From the NCBI RefSeq assembly GCF_014652475.1, contig NZ_BMYW01000003.1, positions 147,648 through 211,647 of the forward strand: DNA of 64,000 nucleotides, in the 5' to 3' direction. Shown here in pieces: positions 46,128-55,111 of the stretch (positions are counted from its first letter, which is position 1; each line of letters begins with the position of its first letter). The stretch is from Vogesella alkaliphila (lineage in GTDB: Bacteria > Pseudomonadota > Gammaproteobacteria > Burkholderiales > Chromobacteriaceae). Made by a program: the position numbers and the translations under genes. The notes below the pieces were generated by a model. That model saw nothing but the letters and a program-made list of their open reading frames with translations, was not told the origin of the DNA and searched no databases.

Positions 46128-48145
46128 GCTTCTCCAGCCTGTTTGTTCAGATAGCCGACCATGCGCTCGAAGTCCTGGTCCAGATCGCGGTTGTGGCGGT
46201 TGGATGTCATCGCCAGACGGGTGCCGTCGCGCTGCAGCAGCAGCCAGACGCGCACTTCGCGCACGTAGAACATCAGGATGATGCCGATCACCAGCAGCAG
46301 CGAGCCAAGATACACCACGTTCTTGCCCGGCGAGCGCGTCATCTGCAGGCCGGAGGCCTGCACCTGGTCAAAGCCGCTCATTTCCAGGTAGACCGGCGCC
46401 GCGTAGTCCTGCAGCGCGCTGACGCTGACCAGGCTGTCGAGCAGGAAGCGGTAGTGCTTGGCGTCCTGCGGCCACGCTGGCAGGCCGGCGCGGGCCTGCG
46501 CCACGTCCATCACGTCGACCACCGCGCCCTGCAGGATCTTGATGTAGGTCTGCGCGATCGCCTGGCGCTTGTCGGCCGGCACCTTGTCGTCGAGGAACTG
46601 CTCCAGCGCGCCAAAGCCGCCCTGGGCAAAGCGCGACAGCACCCAGCGCACGCTGTCGGAGAACTGCTGCTGCATCGCCGGGCTGATCGCCTGGCCCTGC
46701 ATCGCCTTGGCGGTGGTGCGCGCGCGGATCTCGTCGTACAGCGCCGGGTTCTTCAGCGCCGCGTACAGGCGCATGAAGCTGGCGATGCTCATGTCCTTGT
46801 CGAGCGGAATGCGCAGGTACTGGAACGGCTGCGCCACGTCGCTGCGCACGCCGGCCACCTGGTACCACTCGCCGTCCTGCTGCATCGGCGCCATGTAGTG
46901 CTGGTATTCGCGCGCCTGGCCGTGCTGGTCGCGCAGCTTGAAGCTGATCGACGGGCCGATGTTCTTCAGCGCCTTGGTGTCCTGCCGTACCGAGCGCGCG
47001 TCGTTGAGGCGTTGTGCCAGCGACTTGTCGTCGCTGCCCGGCGTGCCGGTATTTTCCACGTTGAACACGCGCAGTTCGCCGAATTCCAGCTTGTAGTCGC
47101 GGCCGTTGACCTTCAGCGGCTGCGCGCCCAGCGAATTGCCCTTGATCTCGGTCGGCGCCGCCTGCGGCGTCTGCAGGTTCCACGCCTTCAGCTGCAGCGG
47201 CGAGCCGCCGTCGCCGAAGCTGGCCTGGTAGATGGCCACGCCGTCGACCACCAGCGGGTGGTTGACCTTGATGGTGTGTTCGGAGGTCTTGCCGCTGCCC
47301 TTGTCGGTGATGACCAGGTCGCTGGCGAACAGCTTGGGCATGCCGTTGCTGTAGTAGTCGACATGGAATTTCTTCAGCGTGACGATGAAGGGCAGCTCCT
47401 GCACCAGGTAGCCGTTGCCGCTGTTCAAGAAGATCACGTCGGCGCTCTTGCCTTCCGGCACCGTCACGCTGCCGCGGAACGAAAGGTTGCCGGTGCCAAG
47501 GCGGCTCTGTTCCGGAATCTGTGCCTGCGGCAGGTCGCGCGTTTCCGGCTTGATGCTGCCGGTCAGCTCGCCGAGCTTGAGCGGCAGGTTGCCGTCCATC
47601 AGGCCGCCGATGCAGATCACCACCATCGCGATGTGGGCGAAGAAGTAGCCCAGCTTGTTGGCGCTGCCCTTCTTGGCCGCCAAGAGCACGCTGCCGTCGT
47701 CGCGCGCCGCGCGCTTCACGCGCAGGCCGTGGCCCTGCAGCAGGCGCGTCGCCCGTTCCTCGTCCAGCGTCAGCGCCAGCTGCTGGCTGTGGCGCATCGC
47801 GCGCAGCGAGTTGTCGGTGGCGCGCTCGCGGAAGCCCTTCATGTCGCGCAGGAAGGCGGGGCCGTTGCGGATGATGCACAGCGTGGTGGACAGCACCAGG
47901 AAGGCGAGGATCAGCAGGAACCACGACGAGTGGTAGACGTCGTACAGGCCCAGCTTCTCGAAGGCGACAAACCAGAACTGGCCGAACTCGAAGGCGTAGT
48001 TGGGGTAGGGTTCGTTCTGCTTGAGCACGGTGCCGATGATCGAGGCGATGGCCAGGATGGTCAGCAAACCGATGGCGAAGCGCATCGAACTGAACAGCTC
48101 GTACGCGCGGTGAAGATTCGATGCTGAAGGCTTATTGGGTTTCAT
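46124..48145 (-). CDS. resB: System II cytochrome c assembly protein ResB
   Basis: 673-aa membrane protein. N-terminal ELFSSMRFAIGLLTILAIAS and IIGTVLKQNEPYPNYAFEFG at about 16-55, helices near 70-95 and 165-190 (KKGSANKLGYFFAHIAMVVI with a conserved His), a large periplasmic domain about 200-590 and a last helix near 610-630. It brackets haem with the CcsA-type protein and holds the apocytochrome. I prefer the ATG at 48145; a GTG five codons upstream is possible and neither has a clear Shine-Dalgarno. It follows cytochrome c4 by 72 nt. Confidence 0.93.
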   Translation of the reverse strand: MKPNKPSASNLHRAYELFSSMRFAIGLLTILAIASIIGTVLKQNEPYPNYAFEFGQFWFVAFEKLGLYDVYHSSWFLLILAFLVLSTTLCIIRNGPAFLRDMKGFRERATDNSLRAMRHSQQLALTLDEERATRLLQGHGLRVKRAARDDGSVLLAAKKGSANKLGYFFAHIAMVVICIGGLMDGNLPLKLGELTGSIKPETRDLPQAQIPEQSRLGTGNLSFRGSVTVPEGKSADVIFLNSGNGYLVQELPFIVTLKKFHVDYYSNGMPKLFASDLVITDKGSGKTSEHTIKVNHPLVVDGVAIYQASFGDGGSPLQLKAWNLQTPQAAPTEIKGNSLGAQPLKVNGRDYKLEFGELRVFNVENTGTPGSDDKSLAQRLNDARSVRQDTKALKNIGPSISFKLRDQHGQAREYQHYMAPMQQDGEWYQVAGVRSDVAQPFQYLRIPLDKDMSIASFMRLYAALKNPALYDEIRARTTAKAMQGQAISPAMQQQFSDSVRWVLSRFAQGGFGALEQFLDDKVPADKRQAIAQTYIKILQGAVVDVMDVAQARAGLPAWPQDAKHYRFLLDSLVSVSALQDYAAPVYLEMSGFDQVQASGLQMTRSPGKNVVYLGSLLLVIGIILMFYVREVRVWLLLQRDGTRLAMTSNRHNRDLDQDFERMVGYLNKQAGEA

Positions 48146-48217
48146 GTGTTTTCGAAGCACGACAAAGGGGGGCGTGAAGGCCCCCCTTTGGAACGTGTCA
48201 GCAGCAAAAAGTTGCGC

Positions 48218-48835
48218 TTAACGCAGGCCGGAAATGTATTCTGCGACCGCTTTCATGTCGGCGTCAGACATGCGCATGGCCACGTCGGCCATGATCGAGT
48301 TCTTGCGGTCCGTGCCGGCCTTGAAGTCGTTCAGCTGCTTGACGATGTAGGCGGCGTGCTGGCTGCCCAGTGCCGGGTACTGGGCCGGGAAGCCCTTGCC
48401 GGCGGCACCGTGGCAGGCCATACAGGCCGGAACGCGGGTCACCGGGTTGCCTGCCTTGTACAGCTTCTGGCCGGCCGGCAGCAGGGCCTTGTCGTTGGCC
48501 TGGCGTGCTTTCAGCTTCTGTTCGCTGAAGTACTCGGCCACGTTCTTCATGTCGGCGTCGGACAGGCTGGCAGCCATGCCCAGCATGATCGGGTTCTTGC
48601 GTTCGCCACTCTTGAAGGCCTTGAGCTGGCTTTCCAGGTATTTGGCGTGCTGGCCAGCCAGCGACGGGTTGGCGGAGGCCACGCTGTTGCCGTCCGCACC
48701 GTGACAGGCGGCACACACTTGCTCGGCAATCACTTTGCCTTTGGCGACATCGCCACGGGTCACAGCTGGGGTGGCGGCCAGTGCACTACCGGCGAGGGTA
48801 GCGGCAGCGATCGCCAACAGCATCTTACGTTTCAT
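48218..48835 (-). CDS. Dihaem cytochrome c4
   Basis: 205-aa periplasmic electron carrier with a signal peptide (about 1-21) and two c-type haem sites, CAACH at 41-45 and CMACH at 138-142, each half ending with a Met ligand region (NPIMLGMA and NSIMADVA). The two halves are internal duplicates, as in cytochrome c4 that feeds terminal oxidases. GAGGAG precedes the ATG. It leads an operon with its own haem-attachment genes resB and ccsB. An AT-rich minus promoter, TATAGAAT near 48895, lies between it and engB. Confidence 0.93.
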   Translation of the reverse strand: MKRKMLLAIAAATLAGSALAATPAVTRGDVAKGKVIAEQVCAACHGADGNSVASANPSLAGQHAKYLESQLKAFKSGERKNPIMLGMAASLSDADMKNVAEYFSEQKLKARQANDKALLPAGQKLYKAGNPVTRVPACMACHGAAGKGFPAQYPALGSQHAAYIVKQLNDFKAGTDRKNSIMADVAMRMSDADMKAVAEYISGLR

Positions 48836-48926
48836 GGTCACTCCTCGAGAGAGATTGCGTAAATATCTGTAAAGGTGGCAATTTCAAACCTGCTATTCTA
48901 TACCAACTGACTTTACACTTACTACT

Positions 48927-49574
48927 ATGACGATCTTTCAGAACGCCCGCTTCTTTACCACCGTAAATCATCTTAAGGATTTGCCGCCGACCCGCGCCGA
49001 GATCGCCTTTGTCGGGCGCTCCAACGCCGGCAAGTCCAGCGCCATCAATACCCTGTGCAACCGCACCCGCCTGGCCTTCGTGTCCAAGACGCCGGGGCGC
49101 ACGCAGCACATCAACTTCTTCGATCTGGGCCAGGAGCGCTACCTGGTCGACCTGCCCGGCTACGGCTACGCCGAGGTGCCGGAGGCGGTGCGCGCGCACT
49201 GGGTGGAGCTGCTGGGGCAGTACCTGCAGTCGCGTACCAGCCTGATCGGCCTGTTGCTGATCATGGATTCGCGCCGGCCGCTGCGCGATCTGGACTGGAA
49301 GATGATCGAGTTCTTCCGCGAGACCAAGCGTCCGGTGCACATCCTGCTGTCCAAAGCCGACAAATTATCGCGTCAGGAGCAGCAGAAAGTCTTGGCCTCG
49401 GTCAAAAAAGAACTGCACGACTACCCGCAAATCAGCATCCAGCTGTTCTCCAGCTCGAAGAAGACCGGCACCGCCGAAGTCGAGCAGCAGGTACAGGACT
49501 GGTTCGCCGCGGTGGAGGAGGACGACTTCGGTGGCGAAGAAAATCCCGGTGCCGCCGGAACTTTGCCCGAGTAA
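48927..49574 (+). CDS. engB: Ribosome-biogenesis GTPase EngB (YihA/YsxC)
   Basis: 215-aa GTPase needed for large-subunit assembly. G1 GRSNAGKSS at 30-38, G2 Thr in [11 protein letters not shown] near 55, G3 DLPGYG near 75, G4 SKADK near 141 and G5 SSSKK near 175. C-terminal tail acidic (EEDDFGGEE). Divergent from cytochrome c4 with 91 bp between; strong terminator downstream. This cytochrome c4/engB pairing is common in Neisseriales as I know it. Confidence 0.95.
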   Translation: MTIFQNARFFTTVNHLKDLPPTRAEIAFVGRSNAGKSSAINTLCNRTRLAFVSKTPGRTQHINFFDLGQERYLVDLPGYGYAEVPEAVRAHWVELLGQYLQSRTSLIGLLLIMDSRRPLRDLDWKMIEFFRETKRPVHILLSKADKLSRQEQQKVLASVKKELHDYPQISIQLFSSSKKTGTAEVEQQVQDWFAAVEEDDFGGEENPGAAGTLPE

Positions 49575-49645
49575 GCCGTCAAAGTAAGCAGGTGTTCACA
49601 CCTTCCTGCTTCACCTCCCTGAGCAGGAGCCTGCAAAGGTGTTGA

Positions 49646-49669
49646 CCCCGGCCCGTGCCGGGGTTTTTT
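49646..49669 (+). terminator. Intrinsic terminator of engB
   Basis: CCCCGGC, 4-nt loop, GCCGGGG, then six T. A further imperfect stem (AAGCAGG / CCTGCTT) lies just upstream near 49587-49613. Confidence 0.9.
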
Positions 49670-49694
49670 CTTGCCTGCACGGTGACCGCAGCAT

Positions 49695-49719
49695 GAAAAA
49701 AAGCCCGCCAGAGGCGGGC
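49695..49719 (-). terminator. Intrinsic terminator of the amino-acid permease
   Basis: On minus GCCCGCC, 3-nt loop, GGCGGGC followed by eight T (A-run 49695-49702). 32 bp past the permease stop. Confidence 0.88.
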
Positions 49720-49750
49720 AAGCAGACAACAGGGTATTCGTGAGGCGGAT

Positions 49751-51154
49751 TCAGCCGGCGTTGGCCGCCGCCAGCGTGCTGCTGCTGTGGCGCCAGTTGG
49801 TGCCCAGCAGGCGCGAGCGGATCCAGCCGACCAGCAACAGCAGCACGGTCAGCGCGGCGGTGCTCAGCACCTCGATCTGGTGGTCGGGGCGGAAGGCCAT
49901 GATCACCAGCACCGCGGCGATGAACAGGATCACCGCCCAGGTCAGCCACGGGAACAGCCACATCTTGAAGGCCGGGGTCTCGCCGCGCGCGATCATGTGC
50001 TGACGCATGCGCAGCTGGGAGATGGCGATCGCCATGTAGACCAGCAGCGCGATGGCGCCGGAGGTGGCCAGCAGCACGTTGAACACCGCTTCCGGTACCA
50101 GATAGTTGGCGATCACCATCATGAAGCCCACCACCATCGAACCCAGCACCGCGTTCTGCGGCGTGCCGTTGCCGGCGGTCTTGTTGAACACCTGCATCGC
50201 GTCGCGACGGGTGGACAGCGAGTACAGCATGCGCGAGGCGGTATACAGCGCCGAGTTCAGGCAGCTGGCCACCGAGATCAGCACCACCACGTCGACGATG
50301 GCCTTGGCGTTGGGGATGCCGATCAGCTCCAGCGTGCGCTGGTAGGAGCCCAGTGCGGCCAACTGCGGGTCGTTCCACGCCACCAGCGAGGTCACCACGA
50401 AGATGGAGCCGAGGTAGAACAGGCTGATGCGCCATACCACCGAGTTGGTGGCCTTGGTGATCTGCTGTTGCGGGTTGTCGGATTCGGCCGCGGCGATGGT
50501 GACGATCTCGGTGCCGAGGAAGGTGAACATGGTGGTCAGCATCGCCCCCAGCACCGCGCCGAAGCCGTTGGGCATGAAGCCGCCGTGGTCGAACAGCTTG
50601 GACACGCCGCTGGTCTGGCTGCCCGGAATCAGGCCCATGATGGCGGCACCGGCAATGGCCAGGAAGGCGACGATGGCGACTACTTTCACCAGCGCGAACC
50701 AGAACTCGAATTCACCGTAGTTTTTCACGCTGAACAGGTTGGTGATGGTCAGCAGCACGGTGATGCCCAGCGCAAAGGCCCACAGCGGCACGCCGGCAAA
50801 CCAGGTGTGCAGGATGGTGGCGGCGGCGGTGGCCTCCAGCGGGATGACCAGCACCCAGAACCACCAGTACAGCCAGCCGATCAGGTAGCCGGCCCAGTGG
50901 CCGATGGCGCGGTCGGCGTAGGTGGAAAACGAGCCGGTGTCCGGCGAGGCGACGGCCATTTCGCCGAGCATGCGCATCACCAGCACCACCAGCAGGCCGG
51001 CGATGGCGTAGGCGATCAGCACGGCCGGGCCGGCTTCGGCGATGGCGTGGCCGGAGCCGACAAACAGGCCGGCGCCGATCACGCCGGCGATGGACAGCAT
51101 GGTGACGTGGCGTTCCTTGAGCCCGTGGCTCAGTCCAGCGGAGGAAGTACTCAT
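49751..51154 (-). CDS. gabP: Amino-acid permease, GABA permease-like
   Basis: 467-aa APC-superfamily transporter, 12 membrane segments. N-terminal marks: GLKERHVTMLSIAGVIGAGLF and VGSGHAIAEAGPAV at about 10-45, RMLGEMAVASPDTGSFSTYA near 70-90. These fit GABA/amino-acid permeases (AAT family). Start MSTSSAG has GGAGAA about 10 nt upstream; a second ATG six codons earlier has none. It is divergent from a MocR/GabR-type regulator, which supports GABA or a similar amino acid. The symbol is a best guess. Confidence 0.78.
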   Translation of the reverse strand: MSTSSAGLSHGLKERHVTMLSIAGVIGAGLFVGSGHAIAEAGPAVLIAYAIAGLLVVLVMRMLGEMAVASPDTGSFSTYADRAIGHWAGYLIGWLYWWFWVLVIPLEATAAATILHTWFAGVPLWAFALGITVLLTITNLFSVKNYGEFEFWFALVKVVAIVAFLAIAGAAIMGLIPGSQTSGVSKLFDHGGFMPNGFGAVLGAMLTTMFTFLGTEIVTIAAAESDNPQQQITKATNSVVWRISLFYLGSIFVVTSLVAWNDPQLAALGSYQRTLELIGIPNAKAIVDVVVLISVASCLNSALYTASRMLYSLSTRRDAMQVFNKTAGNGTPQNAVLGSMVVGFMMVIANYLVPEAVFNVLLATSGAIALLVYMAIAISQLRMRQHMIARGETPAFKMWLFPWLTWAVILFIAAVLVIMAFRPDHQIEVLSTAALTVLLLLVGWIRSRLLGTNWRHSSSTLAAANAG

Positions 51155-51289
51155 TGGGGTCGGATTCTCCATTAACGCGGCTGCCTGGTGCCCGTGCGCG
51201 GACGCGCCGGGACCGTTATTGGGTTGCTGGGGAGTGCAGGGCAGCAGCGATTGTGATTGCAAGCAAAAGCCGGCGGCAGTGTACGGGCT

Positions 51290-51338
51290 GATTGGTGATA
51301 AAATTAGACCCAATCGTGTTTTTTTAATAGAACCAATC
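51290..51338. promoter_or_regulatory. Likely operator of the MocR-type regulator (three half-sites)
   Basis: GATTGGT at 51290-51296, its inverse ACCCAATC at 51308-51315, and ACCAATC at 51332-51338. ATTAGACCCAATC and AATAGAACCAATC are direct repeats (11/13) 23 bp apart, about two helical turns, with an AT-rich core. An inverted plus a direct half-site is a known layout for MocR/GabR/PdxR proteins. Confidence 0.65.
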
Positions 51339-51355
51339 TGCGCGGGTTTCCTGCC

Positions 51356-52879
51356 ATGGCCTCCCCTTCCTCGCCCCAGATCGCGCTGCAGCAAATGCTG
51401 GCGGATCTCTTGCTGCAACACTTCCGCCGCGACAGTGCCGAATCCAACACCCTGCAGCTGTATCGCCTGCTGCGTGACGGCATCCTGCAGGAGGTGCTGC
51501 CGCCAGGGTTGCGCCTGCCGTCGTCGCGGCAGCTGGCGCAGGAGCTGGGCATCGCGCGCAATACCGTGATCCACGTCTACGAACGGCTGGTGGTGGAGGG
51601 CTATCTGGCGGCCGGGGTTGGCCGCGGCACCTTCGTGCTGGACACCGGGCCGGAGCGGCTGCCCGGGCGGGAACCGGCGGCGGCCAGGGCCGGCGCCGAC
51701 AGCCAGGCCGAGATCTCGCGGCGCGGCACGCAGCTGGTGGCGCAGGCCGGTGCCGGTGAGAAGCAGTGGGGCGCCTTCATGCCGGGGGTGCCGGAGGTGC
51801 GTACCTTTCCGTCGCGCACCTGGATGCGCCTGCACAACCGCCAGTGGCGCAAGCCGCAGCCGGACCTGCTGACCTACTCCGTCGGCCCCGGCCTGCCGGC
51901 GCTGCGTAGCGCGCTGGCCGACTACCTGCGCAGCTCGCGCGGCGTGATCTGCACCCCGGAGCAGATCATCGTCACCAACGGCTCGCACGCGGCGTTGCAG
52001 CTGATCGCGCTGCTGCTGGGCGACGTCGGTGACACGGCATGGGTGGAGAATCCGGGCTACTGGGGCGTGCACAGCGTGTGGCGCAGCAGCGGGCTCGACA
52101 CGCAGCCGGTGGCGGTCGACGGCGATGGCCTGCAGGTGGAGGAGGGCGCACGGCTGGGGGCGCCGAAGCTGATCTACGTGTCGCCGTCGCACCAGTACCC
52201 GCTGGGCGCGGTGATGAGCCTGGCTCGGCGGCGGCGCTTGCTGGCCTACGCGCGGCGCCATAACAGCTGGATCGTGGAGGATGACTACGACAGCGAATTC
52301 CGCTACGGCCGCTCGCCGCTGCCGTCGCTGCAGGGGCTGGACCGCCACGGCAGGGTGATCTACCTCGCCACCTTTTCCAAGGTGATCTACCCGGGGCTGC
52401 GGCTGGCCTACATGGTGGTGCCGGAAGCGCTGGTGGCCAGCTTCCAGACCGGGCTGTCGGAGCTGTTCCGCGGCGGACAGTACCTGACGCAGGCGGTGCT
52501 GGCGGATTTCATCGCCGAGGGCCACTTCGTGTCGCACATCCGCCGCATGCGCCATCTCTATGCGCTACGGCGCGAGACGCTGCTGGCGGCGATCGCCGCG
52601 CATTTTGGCGCGCGGCTGCCTATCCATGACGGCGCCGCCGGCCTGCACCTGGTGCTGGGCCTGCCCGATGGCTGCGACGATCACGCCATTGCCGAGGCCG
52701 CGTTGCAGCGGGGCATCCTCACCCGGCCGCTGAGTGCCTACTACCGCGGCGCGGCACCGGCCCAGCAGGGCCTGCTGCTGGGCTATGCCCACGTGCACGA
52801 GCAGGATATCGCCGGCCTCTTCGCCACCCTGGCCGAGGTGATCAAGGCGGCCGGCATCGGCCTGGCGCCGCCACCATGA
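51356..52879 (+). CDS. MocR/GabR-family regulator (GntR HTH + aminotransferase domain)
   Basis: 507 aa. N-terminal winged HTH about 30-95 (LYRLLRDGILQEVLPPGLRL, SSRQLAQELGIARNTVIHVY) joined to a fold-type I aminotransferase domain about 130-500. PLP Lys lies in LATFSKVIYPGLRLAY near 340; NGSHAALQL and VEDDYDSEFRYG are also typical. The PLP fold here senses, it does not catalyse. Divergent from the gabP-like gene with three half-sites between, so it likely controls that permease when a PLP-reactive amine such as GABA is present. It lacks a nearby gabT/gabD. Confidence 0.9.
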   Translation: MASPSSPQIALQQMLADLLLQHFRRDSAESNTLQLYRLLRDGILQEVLPPGLRLPSSRQLAQELGIARNTVIHVYERLVVEGYLAAGVGRGTFVLDTGPERLPGREPAAARAGADSQAEISRRGTQLVAQAGAGEKQWGAFMPGVPEVRTFPSRTWMRLHNRQWRKPQPDLLTYSVGPGLPALRSALADYLRSSRGVICTPEQIIVTNGSHAALQLIALLLGDVGDTAWVENPGYWGVHSVWRSSGLDTQPVAVDGDGLQVEEGARLGAPKLIYVSPSHQYPLGAVMSLARRRRLLAYARRHNSWIVEDDYDSEFRYGRSPLPSLQGLDRHGRVIYLATFSKVIYPGLRLAYMVVPEALVASFQTGLSELFRGGQYLTQAVLADFIAEGHFVSHIRRMRHLYALRRETLLAAIAAHFGARLPIHDGAAGLHLVLGLPDGCDDHAIAEAALQRGILTRPLSAYYRGAAPAQQGLLLGYAHVHEQDIAGLFATLAEVIKAAGIGLAPPP

Positions 52880-52915
52880 AAAAACCGCCTGGCTACGCGG
52901 AGGTAGGCAGGCGGT
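52879..52915 (-). terminator. Terminator of rlpA
   Basis: On minus ACCGCCT ... AGGCGGT with a long loop, then T-run (A-run 52879-52884 on plus). About 22 bp past the rlpA stop. Confidence 0.65.
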
Positions 52916-52936
52916 GCTGATACTGGTGCAGCGGGC

Positions 52937-53788
52937 TTAGCGGGTGATCACCGGTGCCACGCTGAGCGCGTTGGCGACGGCCAGCGCTTCGTGGTCGCCC
53001 TGGAACGGACCCATGCGGATGCTGTAGATACCGTCATGATTGACGATGGCCAGCTTGTCGTCGTGCAGGCTGTCGTCGGCCAGCAGCTTTTTCAGCTCGG
53101 CCTCGGCACGGGCCAGGCGCGAGAAGTTGCCCAGCTGCAGGTACAGCGGATCGCTGGCGGCAGCCTGCATCGCCGGCGGCTTGGTGGCGATGCGCTCGCT
53201 GCCCTTGACCGGGAACACGCGCTCGATCAGCACCTCGGCCGAGCCGCGGTTGACGTAGCCCAGGCGGTGGGCGGCGGCGTAGCTGAGGTCCATCAGCCGG
53301 CTCTTGTGGAACGGGCCGCGGTCATTGATGCGCACGATCACCGATTCGCCATTGCTGACATTGGTGACGCGGGCATAGCTCGGGATCGGCAGCGTCGGAT
53401 GCGCCGCGGTCATCGCGAACATGTCGTAGCGCTCGCCGGAGCTGGTCTTGCGACCGTGGAACTGCTTGCCGTACCAGGAGGCGCGGCCGGTCTTGCGGTA
53501 AGGCTTGGCGCTCTTGTCCGGGCGGAAGCTCATGCCCAGCGCGGTGTAGGGCAGGTTGGCCGCAGCGATCAGCGGTTCTGCCTGGGGAACGGCGTCCGGA
53601 ACCAGGTCCAGGTTAACCGGGATGTTGCTGCCCGGGCCGTCATTCTGAAAGTAGGCGCCCGTTTTGGCAGGCGATTTTTTGGTCGTGACCTTGGCTGTCT
53701 GGGTGGCAGTTGCCGGTCTGACGGTGGTACAGGCCACCAGTACAGCACTGATGAACGCAAGCCACAGCCATCGGTAAAAAGGTCGCAT
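52937..53788 (-). CDS. rlpA: Septal-ring lytic transglycosylase RlpA
   Basis: 283-aa lipoprotein: lipobox VLVAC with Cys20, a double-psi beta-barrel about 100-190 (GRASWYGKQFHGRKTSSGERYD, DRGPFHKSRLMDLSYAAA) and a C-terminal SPOR domain about 205-283 (LYLQLGNFSRLARAEAELKK, YSIRMGPFQ) that binds denuded septal glycan. It trims peptidoglycan at division. Single gene with its own terminator. Contains a 12/14 repeat copy near 53552-53565, read as AANLP. Confidence 0.92.
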   Translation of the reverse strand: MRPFYRWLWLAFISAVLVACTTVRPATATQTAKVTTKKSPAKTGAYFQNDGPGSNIPVNLDLVPDAVPQAEPLIAAANLPYTALGMSFRPDKSAKPYRKTGRASWYGKQFHGRKTSSGERYDMFAMTAAHPTLPIPSYARVTNVSNGESVIVRINDRGPFHKSRLMDLSYAAAHRLGYVNRGSAEVLIERVFPVKGSERIATKPPAMQAAASDPLYLQLGNFSRLARAEAELKKLLADDSLHDDKLAIVNHDGIYSIRMGPFQGDHEALAVANALSVAPVITR

Positions 53789-53828
53789 GAACCTCTCCTA
53801 TGCTGTTGCGCCAACTCAGTGAACTGGC

Positions 53829-54293
53829 TCAGATCCCTCCGGCAAAACCGTGTTGACGCCAGGCCTCGAACACGAGGACAGCGACAGCATTAGAGAGATT
53901 GAGACTGCGTGATTCGGCCCGCATCGGCAACCGCACCCGCTGGTCAGTCGGGAGACTGTCCAGGACTTCCTGGGGCAAGCCGCGTGATTCAGGTCCGAAC
54001 AGCAAAACATCGCCGGGTTGGAAGGCGATGCGGTCGTGCCGCGTGGCGCCCTTGGTGGTGGCCGCGAAGATGCGGCGCGGACCAAGGTGGGCCAGACAGG
54101 CTTCCCAGTTCTCGTGGACCACCATGCGGGCGTACTCGTGATAGTCGAGTCCGGCGCGTTTCAGTTTGGCGTCTTCGAGCGGAAAACCCAGCGGTTTGAC
54201 CAAGTGCAGTTCACAGCCGGTGTTGGCACAGAGTCGAATAATATTGCCCGTATTGGGCGGTATTTCCGGCTGGTAGAGAACAACAGTAAACAT
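53829..54293 (-). CDS. trmL: tRNA (cytidine/uridine-34 2'-O)-methyltransferase TrmL
   Basis: 154-aa SPOUT methyltransferase that methylates the wobble ribose in tRNA-Leu. N-terminus [20 protein letters not shown], then [39 protein letters not shown] and a knot end [19 protein letters not shown] are the family's marks. Length matches E. coli TrmL (157). Start MFTVVL used; the longer frame has no support. It lies 38 nt after the comF stop on the same strand. Confidence 0.95.
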   Translation of the reverse strand: MFTVVLYQPEIPPNTGNIIRLCANTGCELHLVKPLGFPLEDAKLKRAGLDYHEYARMVVHENWEACLAHLGPRRIFAATTKGATRHDRIAFQPGDVLLFGPESRGLPQEVLDSLPTDQRVRLPMRAESRSLNLSNAVAVLVFEAWRQHGFAGGI

Positions 54294-54331
54294 CGTTGCG
54301 GGGTGAATAATCCGGTAAATCAACAGGTTGG

Positions 54332-55051
54332 TCAAATTTTGTGGTCGGAGGCCCTGGCAAGCACCCAGGCTTCGACCCGTTTTGCGCCCGCTTTTTGCAG
54401 TGCCTTGGCCAGCGCATCGAGGGTGGCGCCGGTGGTGGCGACGTCGTCGACGATGGCGATGGAAAGCCCGTCACAGCGGCGCTTTACGCAAAAAGCATCG
54501 CGCACGTTGCGCAGCCGATGACGACGGTCGAGCGCGGCCTGTGGCGCAGTGTTGCGTTTGCGCACACACAGGTCGTGGGCGAGGCGGCCGCCGATTGTAG
54601 CAGCGACTGCCTGCGCCAGGGCATCCGGCAGGTTGAAACCGCGTTCCGCCAGCCGTGCCGGCGCCAGCGGCACCGCGACCACTAGGTCGATTTCCGGCCG
54701 CTCACGCGTGCTTTGCAGCTGTCGCCGCAACAGGCTGGCGAGCGCGCCCTGCAGCGCCGGCTGAGGGCCGTACTTGCAGGCGCCGATCAGGCCGTCGAGC
54801 GGGTAGTCGTAGCCGTAGGCGGCGTGCAGGCGCGCAAACGCCGGCGGCCTGCGCAGGCAATGGCCGCAGGGCACCAGGCTGCTGGCCGCCGCCGCGGCGC
54901 ACACCGGGCAACGGGTAGGGGTGGGCGGCGCCAGCGCGGCGGCACAGGCCGGACAGACGCCACCGGCACACGGACGTTGGCCGCACAGCTGGCAGTGCTG
55001 CTCAAAAATGAGGCAGTTGTTAAGCAGCGTTGCAATCGCGTTTGACAGCAT
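54332..55051 (-). CDS. comF: ComF-family competence-linked phosphoribosyltransferase-like protein
   Basis: 239-aa protein. Cysteine pairs [17 protein letters not shown] and CPVCAAA look like a zinc finger near residues 20-55, followed by a phosphoribosyltransferase domain with [14 protein letters not shown] near 130 and the PRPP-site [14 protein letters not shown] near 200. ComF (GntX in E. coli) is needed for natural transformation in several bacteria, with an unclear molecular role after uptake. GAGG lies 7 nt before the ATG, so this start is firm; the frame upstream is a shadow over bioB. It lies beside trmL. Its presence fits the candidate uptake motif. Confidence 0.9.
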   Translation of the reverse strand: MLSNAIATLLNNCLIFEQHCQLCGQRPCAGGVCPACAAALAPPTPTRCPVCAAAAASSLVPCGHCLRRPPAFARLHAAYGYDYPLDGLIGACKYGPQPALQGALASLLRRQLQSTRERPEIDLVVAVPLAPARLAERGFNLPDALAQAVAATIGGRLAHDLCVRKRNTAPQAALDRRHRLRNVRDAFCVKRRCDGLSIAIVDDVATTGATLDALAKALQKAGAKRVEAWVLARASDHKI

Positions 55052-55111
55052 GGTCGGCCCTCGCGCAAGATTCGCCCAGTTTTGACTCTCAGACAGTGAC
55101 GATAGCCCACC

